Assembly: GCA_025618425.1 (NCBI GenBank) | Contig: CM046835.1 | Coordinates: forward strand, 19,437,374 to 19,501,373 | Source of the DNA: Heliocidaris tuberculata | Taxonomy: Eukaryota > Echinodermata > Echinoidea > Camarodonta > Echinometridae | Reading direction: 5' to 3' | Length of the DNA: 64,000 nt | Shown: in pieces, positions 47,447 through 58,197 of the stretch | How positions within the stretch are numbered: the first letter of the stretch is position 1 | Layout of the letters: every line of letters begins with the position of its first letter | The notes under the pieces: generated by a model | Databases searched by the model: none | What the model saw: the letters and a program-made list of their open reading frames with translations, nothing else | Told to the model about the DNA's origin: nothing | Program-made: the position numbers and the translations under genes

Positions 47447-47647
47447 TGTAGTGTCTTGTTTCTGATCATACTGGCCTACTAGAGTATCATTCTAAGACAC
47501 AAATGGGTTACAAATTGGAAGAGTTCACACGGTCATTAACGTGCAACCTTAGTATCTGACTTTAATCATCTTGCTCGTATCTGAACATATGTATTGCCAC
47601 CAGAGGGCAGCATGCAACAATAAAAACAGAGCTTTCAGGATACTACA
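47447..47647 (-). repeat. 5' LTR of the gypsy element
   Basis: 201 bp, identical to the 3' LTR except one base. It carries the element's promoter region. The CTCF-consensus match is at 47597-47610. Confidence 0.95.
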
Positions 47648-47965
47648 CCCCTTACCAGATCAGGTAATGTTTTTTACACGTATAAACAGTGCATAGATCA
47701 TGTAGACAATAATCGGTGGCTTAGCTATAGTCCAGCTGTTTGGGGCACTGGCTGGGGGTACTGGCACCATGGGGGGGGGGGGGCAGGAGCCATGGGCAGG
47801 GCGAGGGAACCTAAACCTGACCATAATCCTAACCCTATTTCATATTCATGAGCATCCGCCATTCTCCGTGGACCCGTTTAATGATCTCCCCCAATGCAAT
47901 GGTCATAGGGTAGTACGTAGTCGTATAGCAAGAGGGCCAAAAAAATTATTTTAAAAATTAGCCCA

Positions 47966-48433
47966 GTCGGTCATTAGACGAAACGATGATTAGACCGAAT
48001 GGTAATTAGACCAGATGGCTATTAGACCAGATGGCTATTAGACCAAATGACAATTAGACCAAATGACAATTAGACCAAATGGTTATTAGACTAAATGGGT
48101 GTAGACTAAATGATGATAGACCAACTGAGGTTAGACAAACTGACAAATGGACCAAATGATGTGTAGACCAAATGGGTATTAGACCAATTGGGTTTAGACC
48201 ATTTGATGATTAGACGAAATGGCAATTAGACCAATTGATAATGGATCAAATGGTTATTAGACTAAATGGTTTTAGACCAAATGGCTATTAGACAAATTGA
48301 CTATAGACCAAATGGTAATTGGACGAAATGATGATTAGACCAATTGGTTATTAGACCAACTGATATTAGACAGAATGATGTTAGACCATTTGGCTATTAG
48401 ACCATTTGGCAGTGGACCAAGTGGCAATAAACC
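47966..48433 (-). repeat. Right inverted arm: ~29 tandem 15-16-bp units
   Basis: On the plus strand the unit reads AGACCAAATGGTNATT, the reverse complement of the left-arm unit. The outer end GGTTTATTGCCACTTGGTC (minus strand) matches the left tip. Confidence 0.92.
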
Positions 48434-48441
48434 GTCACAGG

Positions 48442-49716
48442 AGGCCATAAAGAAATGTTTTCCTAAAGTGTATCACCAACAACAGACGTCTGTTTCATCA
48501 CTTTGCTCATGCGATTGAAATTTATAAATAAGTTCTTTTTTTCTTCTTTTTTTCTATTTGTATTTATTCGGATCTGTTATTGAGTAATGATATCCTTTCA
48601 TGAAAACATATCTGATTCGCAACAATTGAGCAAAGACAAGTAGTTCATTTATATCATTACACATCATGACCGAAAAAGCTAATGGGGTTCTCCTTATTCA
48701 GTTATTGTTCTGTCTAGTTGTTTGTTCAATCACCGTTCAATTTACCTCAAACCTTCATTCTTTTTTTTCCTCTTTGTTTTATGCATCCATTGGGATCAAG
48801 TTTATATTAGGTTCATAATTCTCTCAGTCCCTTGATAGTTGTTCCATGCAAACAACATATAGCAATTTTAAAGCGTTGTTACTGGCATAAGGTTACCAAA
48901 AATAAAAACGGACTCATGTTCCCCCCCAAATCGTCCCACTACAACAGAATTCACAGAGGCTTACAGGTATAATCTTGCAAGTGTCTAAATTTTGAGAGTG
49001 GGTGAAGACATCGAGCAAGTGCTTTGGTTATTTTCCTTAGTGAAAAGCTTTCTTTGGTGCCTTGTTCATGAATAGCGATTACTTTGTCTTGAATGAAAGT
49101 TTCTAATTAATCTATGCTACATACGATAAAAGATAAATAATTACAAAGAGATAATCTCGCTGTCATACTATGAAATGCCGGTTGCCGGAATATAGGTACT
49201 TTCAAATTGTCGGATGGGGGTGTAGCCCCTCTTGCATCATGTTCCAAACCCCCATGGCTATTCCAACCGAACAAATGCCTGTTCAGACTCGAGGAAGTTT
49301 ATTCGAAATTCTTATCGTATACAGAAAGGGGCGTACACCTGTACACACCGGATAACAACCAACCAAACCAGACTGGACTGCTAGAGAAAGATCGAAAAGC
49401 AACTCGTGTAAAGAAATGCGGATATCAATTTCTATCGCCTGCTTCATCACATCAAGGAGTTATGATAACTCCTTAATCCAACAAACGTCTTGAACATGTT
49501 ATGATATATCATCGCATTGCTGCATTTCGAACTCTCCCCTTATAAAGGTGACACCTTTTCTTTGCAGTTCTACAACTTACGTCACCGGGGGATTCCACAC
49601 CTATACACATTCCCATACACACTTTGCTCTTTTCGAAAGCCAATGGTTAAATGTATAGGGAACACGTGAAAAATTTCCCCCGAGTATATTTTCCATGAGG
49701 CTATTCTTGCAACAAC

Positions 49717-49779
<63 letters not shown>

Positions 49780-51307
49780 AAAAGGGGCCTTATTTCAGGC
49801 ATTTTATTCCCAAGCCTCAAAATGTTGTCTTTCACGTCAAAAACTGCGTTTATAATGAATGAGTGCGCAGACATTGGCACTATTTTTTTTATTTTTTTTT
49901 TCAAACCGTTGAAATGGCACGGCCGCCATTCCTTGTGAAAAATGGCATTGTTCTAATACTCTAAATTTGATGAGATTGTTTTTCAAACTTACTCTTTAGA
50001 ATATCAGATGTAATATACAATTAGTCATTGAGAATATTAAAGAAATTCTTGTTCATTTTAAGGTCAAATCTTAGATGCGCAGACATAGGGCTCCCCATGG
50101 TACGAAACACATATTTTAAAAAGCTGGTCTTCCACAGAGATCTGTTTACATTTTTTACAGAAAAGAAATACATGAGAAATAAGGAGCAGAACTTAAATGT
50201 TTATTTTTTAGTCAAATTATAAGAATGGCATACATTGGATGCTATACACTTAATGATTACTTATAGGAGATTGAAATCTTATGTTTACATACGGTGTGAT
50301 TAAAAATTGGACTTGAATGCCTTTTAATATGTTAGCCATGAAACGCACAGATTCGGGCAGTTGATTCCAGTTGGTTGGTTGGACTTTTATACATGAATGA
50401 CATTTGATAATATGTAGTTTTACATTTTGCTATCCTAAACATCATTTTATTTGTGTTTCTTGGAGTGCGAGTCGATACATCCTCAACAAATAGGAATAGG
50501 AATACTTGAGGAGAAGTCTTATAAACACACTTGTGCATCATACAGCATAATGGTATAAAGCAACTGTCTACCGACTCAGCAGACATAAGTCACAACAGAT
50601 TGGAAAAAAGAGAACCCTAAAAAACTGGAAGTAGGAGGGATGTCCAATAACACGGCAGGCCAATCACTTTCATTCCGCCGGGCCGCCGGTTGATTAGATG
50701 AAATGGGAAGCTATTAGCATATCATTTTTTCGTCTGTCTTCTCCAGTAAAACTAGACTACAGTGCATGCATCAGATGAAACATATCTTGTCTGTTTTTTT
50801 GTTTTGTTTTTGTTTTTTTGAAAGCCTTCACATTTGACTTCATATGACTGCTAGATCGCTTTGTACTACACCGAACCAGTACCAATCACCTGCACACAGA
50901 TTCGCGATGCACTTGAGCTTGGCTCGTGAACCGTGAGGTTGTGTTTTTGACCTTCAATTCTTTTCTCGGCAAAGCGATTTACGTCAGTATGTGATATTTC
51001 TATGGGGAAAGAAAAAGAACAATGACATGGTGGGATAGAGTGTCATATTCAGTTTACTAGTTCCACAGTTTGACGTAATATTATTCTCGATATCAAATCT
51101 AGTTCAGATTTTTTCTTCAGATTTATAAAGTCTCAAGTCTGGATTTTTTACCCGGTTGATCAGCGCATTCTTCCTGTTTGAACCACAGCTCGATACTGAT
51201 CCTGCTCTTAAAAGAAACTTGAAAAAAAAGAAACGAGTGTTGAATTGACGTGTATTGTAAACGCTGGATCTCATTCATTTGGAAAGCAGTTTGGAAGATC
51301 TTCTACG
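48442..51307 (+). other. Upstream region of receptor gene B
   Basis: No second gene recognised. It contains a (CAA)n/(TA)n compound microsatellite at 49709-49777. Within ~400 bp of the ATG I see no TATA box or other decisive core-promoter motif, and the transcription start cannot be fixed from sequence alone. Confidence 0.45.
49709..49777. repeat. (CAA)n-(TA)n compound microsatellite
   Basis: Six or seven CAA units are followed by ~25 TA units. Confidence 0.92.
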
Positions 51308-51401
51308 ATGAAGCGTTCTGTGTTGCATAACCTTTTCGTTATTGCTGTTCTTGTTGCTCTCAAAGAGTCCATTGAGGCGGAAGAGTATGTCACATTTTCA
51401 G
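51308..51401 (+). CDS. Gene B coding exon 1 (signal peptide)
   Basis: Encodes 31 residues plus one base: a short basic N-region, a hydrophobic core and a likely cleavage after SIEA. The donor is CAG|GTAAAA. Phase 1 joining to a phase-1 module boundary is typical of secreted or ectodomain modules. Confidence 0.8.
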
Positions 51402-54400
51402 GTAAAACAAACAAAAAAAATATATTGTTAGGCCAAATAAAATTAATTCATAGTTTTCGTCTCCTCCTGTTTACATTTTTTAACGTTATATTTGTTTTTA
51501 ATGTAATGAATAAGAATCCAATTACATCTAGACAACAAGGTAACAAAATTGTGAATATATAATGCAATGTTACCATATTTTGCACAAATGAAATTAAATT
51601 AAGAACAATTTTGGTGAAATCGACCCAATATCAATTTTATGACCGAGAAATATCAAATATTAAATAAAATGGAAGCCCTAGCTCTTCCTCATTTTCAAAA
51701 AGTCCTCACGAAAAAGTCAATTTTACTTGGCCTTATAGCAACTTCTGAGGTACAATTAATCATTACCTTATAACCATTAACCGTAACGCAATATCAACCC
51801 ACAATGCTACAGATAGCAAGGCGTAACTATAGAAAACCAACTCTAATCTATATTTTTGTTATTGTGTCATGGAGGTGTTAATCTCTGTACTCTAAAAATG
51901 GTCGAACGGGAGGGTAACTATGTATCCTATTAACTATTAGCAATATCATGCCAATTCGATGTCCTAACGAATCTACGATACTTCTAAGCGCTTCACATTA
52001 TAAATCCCTCCACAAAAAAAAGTTTGGAAACTCAAGTTTGACTCATTATATCTCTCTTGTCATGGCAAAATCTTCGCCTTGTTTAGCATCATTAGAAAGT
52101 GTGTTTATTCCTCTTTAAAATGATACCATAATCGTTTATGATTCTGCAATCATGGAATGAGCAGTATATACTGGGCAGGGTGAAAAGTGAAAAGTTACAA
52201 AATGCACTGGTAAGCACTGGTATTGTTATGCAGAGCGCTCTTTTTTCTTTGAATTAAGAGAGTGTGATATTCGTATTGTTCCCAACTGGTCTTCCATCAT
52301 GTCCATGAATGCCAAATTCTAAAGAATTCTGAAAATGGAATTCATTCATTGTCTAAGTTTCAAACATGAACATTTTGAATTTAAGCCTTAAAGTTTCTGT
52401 TGCGCTTGTTTATTTGTTTGTTTTGTTTTTGGTTATTTACAGAAATGAATTCATGTGAAATGAAGTGAATTGAATGTTTGTTTGAATGCTCATGCATATG
52501 TTTGTTTCAGTGATAATGCATGATTCCTTTAGTGCTTGCATGTTTGCTCGACTTGATGCATGTCTGTTTCATTACGCTCATGGAAGATCAGCTGAAAACA
52601 CAGCACCCCTACACTCTTCAGAGAAAGAAGAATTCACAGCCGAAAAAAGCAGTGCATTTTGCAACTTTTCACTTGTGACCTTGCCCCATAATTATATTTA
52701 ACGTTTAAGTACTGCACATTCCATGACTGCAAAATCATAGCAAATGGGGTATCATTTTAAAGAGGAATAAAGACATCTTCTAATAAGAATAAAAATGGCG
52801 ATGATTATGCCATGACAACAGGGATATAATCGATCATACTTTCTTGAGGGGTTTATATTATTACCCCGTCCATCGGATTCAGGCTTGCCAACACATGCAC
52901 AATAATGCATCTCAAATATACTCTATCCCGTATATCGTATTCAAGCTTAGCAGTGTTATTTCAAGTTTAGGATGTCGCTTTATAGTTTATAGATAATAAT
53001 AATAGTAATGGAGCATACTAAGATTTCCGATATAGTTCTCTATGCGCTTTACAATCATTTCGTAAATACATGCACGAAGGACGGCCTTGTAAACAAATAA
53101 GTCTTCAAGGCACTCCTGGATCCGTCAGTGCTCTTAACCTATTTAATTTGTCTATGCTCTTAACCCTCCGAAGGAAGGTGCTGCCGTTGAAAATGCACGA
53201 TTTCCATATGTAATGAGTAGATGCAGTATACATGTGTATGAATGTATACAGGCCTATATAATATATGCCTACATTATATTTGCTCAAATTTCATTGTTTT
53301 TAGTTTTTCTGACTCTCGTAACTGCGTATGGTAGGTCTATTTGTAAAGCCACCAATATGAACACTACATGTACATTCAAAATAACTCCTTTGGGCCATTC
53401 TTTGTAAAGTGAAACTATCGGTCACACACGTGACCGACATAATGTTGACCGCTGAAAGAAAATGATGTACTCTCATTTGATATAATTACCCTCAATCTGT
53501 TGGGGTAAGATTGTTGTTAAGATATCCAAAATGAGAGACTGCTATATACTACAAGACAAATACTGGAAAATTAAGTTTAAATTAACTGTTTTTTCAGGAT
53601 TTTCATCGCACACGTGACTGAGAATGGCCCCTTTCCAGACAAATAAATGATTTGAATATAGTTATTCGACGAAACATGATGTTACAAATCAAGGACCCAT
53701 TAGAAATGGCCAAATTGTTGCCTTTACAAGTTTATACCATCAAATGTGCTTATAATAAGTGTGTTTTTCGGCGACTACCTTACAATAAACCATGTATGCC
53801 CAAAAGGGGACATCAAAAGGAACATTTCCGCTTCAACTATCCTGTCTCGACACTGACTACCGGTAGTAAAGATGTAGATACAACAAAAATAAATATATCC
53901 TTTCGGTAAAAAGGGCAACTTGTCGCCCCCTTGAGAAATAAACGGGGTGGTAATGGAGTAAAAATTGTGATACCCAAGTCAGTTTACGGATCTGATCGAA
54001 AGGAAAAGGGTCATCAAAAGGAACATTTACAATACTTTTCATTTCCGCTTCAACTATCCTGTCTCAACACTGACTGCCGGTATTCAAGATGTAGATACAA
54101 CAAGAAGAAATATATCCCTTCGGTAACGAGGGCAACTTGTCGCCCCTTTGAGAAATAAACGGGGTGGTAATGGAGTAAATGTGCTATCCAAGTCAGTTTA
54201 CAGGTGAATTGCCATCAGTTCCCTTAAAGTTCTTGCACTTGACACTAGCACTACCTGAAAACTACTTTAATTCCATGGATTTTTTGTTCTTTCTTTCTTT
54301 TCACTCCTAATGTGTTACCATGCCGCAGGATGTACCATTCTGTAACGGTGTACATGGTGTATGGAAAAGGGCCATTCTTAGTCACGTGTGTGACCAAAAA

Positions 54401-57400
54401 AGGGGGAATTTGGCTATTGTGAGCTTATCATTTTAATAACCTTCAAAGTGTGTTGGTTTTTCCTGTATATACACCAAATACAAATATAGGTACATGGATT
54501 GAATAACAAAAAAGAAATTGATTCTCAGAACTTCTCTTTATGAAAAAAAAAGGGAACACACAATGTTTTATCTTTTTCTTTTTCAAACATGTATTGATAT
54601 CATTTTATTGATATATTTATTGATAGTGTGGAGGTGTTTTGGTCTAGTCGATAAGTAACCGTACTGCAGATCACAAGGTATGGGGTTCAATTAATTGCCA
54701 TGGCACTGACGTTCTTTGGCAAGACATTTATCTGCATTTGCCATGCTCGATCCAAGTGTAGTAAGTGGGTACCTGTAGGATTTATTTCTCGAATGCACTT
54801 TGCGCTACCATTGTCGTGCTAAAACCCGGGTAATAATGTGCTTGTATAGGGCCCTCAGGGAGAAGAGTATTTAATACTGATGAGGCTACCCTGGGGAAAC
54901 AAGACATATTATTATTATTATTATTATTATTAATTCTTTTTATTAGTATTGTTATTATTATTATAATTATTATTATAAAGTATTATATTATATTTACTAT
55001 TGTCAAAGTTTTTAATGTTCAGACCAAAGAATCAAAGTAAACTAGAATATCACTGAAGGTGATTAATACCCCCGCCCCAATGTGTGTGCCAAATTTCCTG
55101 AGCATTGCTCGAAAAATGAGGAAGTGGTTTGATGTGCAATATTTTCCTGTTTTATTGCCATATGTCGTTACCATAGAACGCAGTTTGCCACACATTGAAA
55201 CAATATGTCTTGCACATCTTTACCACAAGACCAATGTGTGTGCCAAATTTCAAGAGCATTGCTCGAAAAATGAAGAAGTAGTTCGATGCGCAAGATTTCA
55301 ACCTGATTTGTTGCCATAATATGCCGTTGCCATGGCAACTGAGTTTCCGACACATTCAGAAAATATGTCTTGCACATCTCCATCCCAAGACAAATGTGTG
55401 TGCCAAATTTCATGAGCATTGCTCGAAAAATTAGGAAGTAGTTCGATGCGCAAGATTTCAACTTGATTTATTGCCATAGTATGCCGTTACCATGGCAACG
55501 CAGTTCCGACATATTCAGAAAATATGTCTTGCACATCTCCATCCCAAGACAAATGTGTGTGCCAAATTTCATGAGCATTGCTCAAAAAATGAGGAAGTAC
55601 AGTACTTCGATGCGCAAAATTTGCAACGGCCCGACCGCCCGACCACACGCTGATTCCTATATACCCCCTTCAAACTTCGTTTGGCGGGGTTATAACAAAT
55701 CAAAAGTTTTTAAAGATTTTTCATTCTGATATGCAAGTATATTCATCTTCAGCTTGTTTTATAAACTATTTTCAGAAGCAAATTTCTATTGGCCAATTAC
55801 ATTATAAATATACGATAGCTAATTACAATTTGATCATAATTGTATAGGGGTTATCAATCAATCAATTCAGAGGATTAAAGGGAAATCCAACCTTAACAGC
55901 AAGTTGGTCTGAAAGAAAGAGGAAAAATCGGAGAAGCAGATTGGTGAAAGTTTGAACGAAATCGGACAAGCAATAAGAAAGTTATGAATTTTTGAAAGTT
56001 GTAATCACGATGCATATGGGAATTTCAAATTGGCCGAATAGGTAATGTCACTGTGATGTAGCTGTGGACAACTCCCCCATTCGCTCTAACACACAAAATG
56101 ACTAAAATGTCACTTTTTTTCAAAATGCATTACTCAGTAGGATCTTTTCGTTCATGAGGACCTATAACAATATGCTATCTCCAATATATTTTGAGCACTG
56201 CCCCGAGGGAAAAAGCACCTCGAAGAAAACCGCAAATTAATGATATTTTTGTGTACGACAAAAGGGTGAGGTGTCCACAAAATGTCACAATTGACTCACC
56301 AAATTGCCAATTTAAGATTCGCATAGATGTAGTGATCTCATTTTTCAAACATCCATAACTTTCTTAGTCCTTGTCCGATATCTTTCAAACTTTCACCATC
56401 CTGTTTTTCTTATTTTTCTGCTTTCACACAAATCATCTTATTACCAAGGTTGAATTGCCCTTTAAGCAAGAGGAATACAAAAAGTGAAAACAGAATTATT
56501 AGGTCAAGAAACTCAACAATAATAGATGAAAAAGACTGTACACATGACTTGCCCAGTACATTTGCACTTGACCATTTGCACTCGGGTCACGTGTGTCACA
56601 AAGTTAATTGGGCAATATTTGAAGAACAAGAATCATATTTGGAATAATATTTGGTGAGATGGAGGACACATGCAAGATAGCTTATGACAGGAAAATCATA
56701 CATTATCCAAATTGCATTTTTCAAATAACATAAACCTTCCATGTTTTGGGGTCACGTGTGTGACATTAGAATTACTTAATTATGCATGTTAATTATGACA
56801 TAATGCATAGACAAATTTTCTTTTTCCTTCAACTTAATTACTTGCCAAAGGACCTAGGAAGGGTATGATTTCACTACATAGTGGCAACAACTATCAAATC
56901 TCATACTGAGAAAAGACAATTATTTGGTGAACTTAAAAAAGCAGCCAGTACTCACTGAAGCATAAAATATTGTCAGTACTCATAGGGTCATCCGATGGAA
57001 CAGACCGTCACCCACAATTGTATAAGAAAAAACATATCGGTACTGTTGAATTATGATTTTGGAGGATATTTTCAAGTGTTTACTTTTTTTGATACGCACT
57101 GTATAGTGATACCAGATAGGAACATAAAAACTCGCAATTTGGCTGACTTCGACTTATAAAAATCGGAATACATAAACTGATGATTAAGTGTGTAAACCAA
57201 GAAATCCATCTTCTTTAAGTTAGCTGTCACCCCCATGTCGTACTAAGAAACAAGAAATGACAAAAATAATTAATGAATTATATTACCTCCCAAATTGTGA
57301 ATAGAGTCGGGACATGCCGCTATTCGACTGAAAGGTGGATTGCATGGCATCCAGTTTTTAAAAAATGGTCGGTCGGGTCATATCGAGTCAGCTTGATTTA

Positions 57401-58162
57401 CCGTCAGAGAAAAGGAAAACCTCAGCTCTTCATAATAACTCTCGAGGCTCATGACATCATTATAAAGAAAATTTGTGGTGCTTATGGTGGTCCACAGATA
57501 TTACTTTTGAAATGTCCAGAGTCATTTAGAGATCTAATGAAAACGTGATTTCTTGAAAACGTTGAAGTACGAGAAAGAACATTTTGTTAATTCAATTATC
57601 AATGGTAATAGTGCACTCCTAAATTTAGATTGTATACTAGTACCCCCATCGAGGCTTACCACTGATGAAGACTCCTTATAATTATCAATATTTATACTAC
57701 CAGTAGTTTACAAATTACCAATTTTAAACATAAATCAGGATATCAGTTTCATGTCCATGTCTTTGGTGGCCATTGTACACACCTTGTTAAACTTTACATT
57801 TTAGAGGCTTCAAATACATGTCGGTGTACTTTGCGCTTCGCGTTCCGAAGCGGCACTAAGTAAAGTCATTTACTTTGGCAAGACATTAATCTATATTTGC
57901 CACCTTAGTGACACAAATGGGTATCGGTAGGAGAAACTTCCTTGAATTCTTGAGGACCTTATCATGGTAGCTCGGCGGGGTAATATTATGATTGCAGGGC
58001 CCTAAAGGAGAACAGTATTATTGCTATGATGATATTAATAATAATAGTAATAAAACTACTACTACTGATAATAATAATGATAATAATAATAATGATAATG
58101 ATAATTATGATAATAATAATAATAATAATAATATTAACAATAACAATGATAACAAAAATATA

Positions 58163-58197
<35 letters not shown>

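Larger units (their letters stand above)
41707..47647 (-). mobile_element. Full-length Ty3/gypsy (Mag-like) LTR retrotransposon
   Basis: The 5941-bp element is on the minus strand, bounded by 201-bp LTRs and by the 5-bp target duplication CCCCT (41702-41706 and 47648-47652). Order in its own sense: 5' LTR (47447-47647), primer-binding site, a single gag-pol frame with order Gag, protease, RT, RNase H, integrase (gypsy order), ~1.3 kb of AT-rich non-coding DNA, polypurine tract, 3' LTR (41707-41907). There is no envelope gene. The LTRs differ at a single position, implying recent insertion, yet the coding frame has one in-frame stop. It lies in the loop of the foldback element, so it inserted later. 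Confidence 0.95.
40021..48433. mobile_element. TU-like foldback transposon hosting a nested gypsy element
   Basis: Two inverted arms of ~460-480 bp (40021-40501 and 47966-48433) are made of 15-16-bp subrepeats. They begin with matching tips GGTNNATTGCCACTTGGTC. The 8-bp sequence GTCACAGG lies directly outside both tips (40013-40020 and 48434-48441). Without the 5.9-kb gypsy insertion the element would be ~2.47 kb. The internal DNA comprises a G-run, a purine-rich degenerate tandem repeat (about 40745-41395) and ~300 bp on the right, with no recognisable transposase. Long inverted arms of short tandem repeats with 8-bp duplications match what is known of sea urchin TU elements; assignment to that family by structure is inference. 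Confidence 0.85.
55065..55690. repeat. ~159-bp tandem repeat, four units, with RFX X-box motifs
   Basis: TGTGTGTGCCAAATTTC recurs at 55081, 55235, 55395 and 55554 (spacing 154, 160 and 159 bp). Each unit includes ATTGCTCGAAAAAT and GTTCGATGCGCAAGATTTCA. The unit also carries GTTRCCATGGCAAC: perfect at 55326-55339 and 55486-55499, degraded at 55167. The last unit is truncated into TTTGGCGGGGTTATAAC. Confidence 0.88.

Noticed and set aside
57273..57548. 91-codon frame in intron 1 as an extra receptor exon
   Set aside because: No convincing splice sites in the right phase and no similarity to the receptor; left unassigned.
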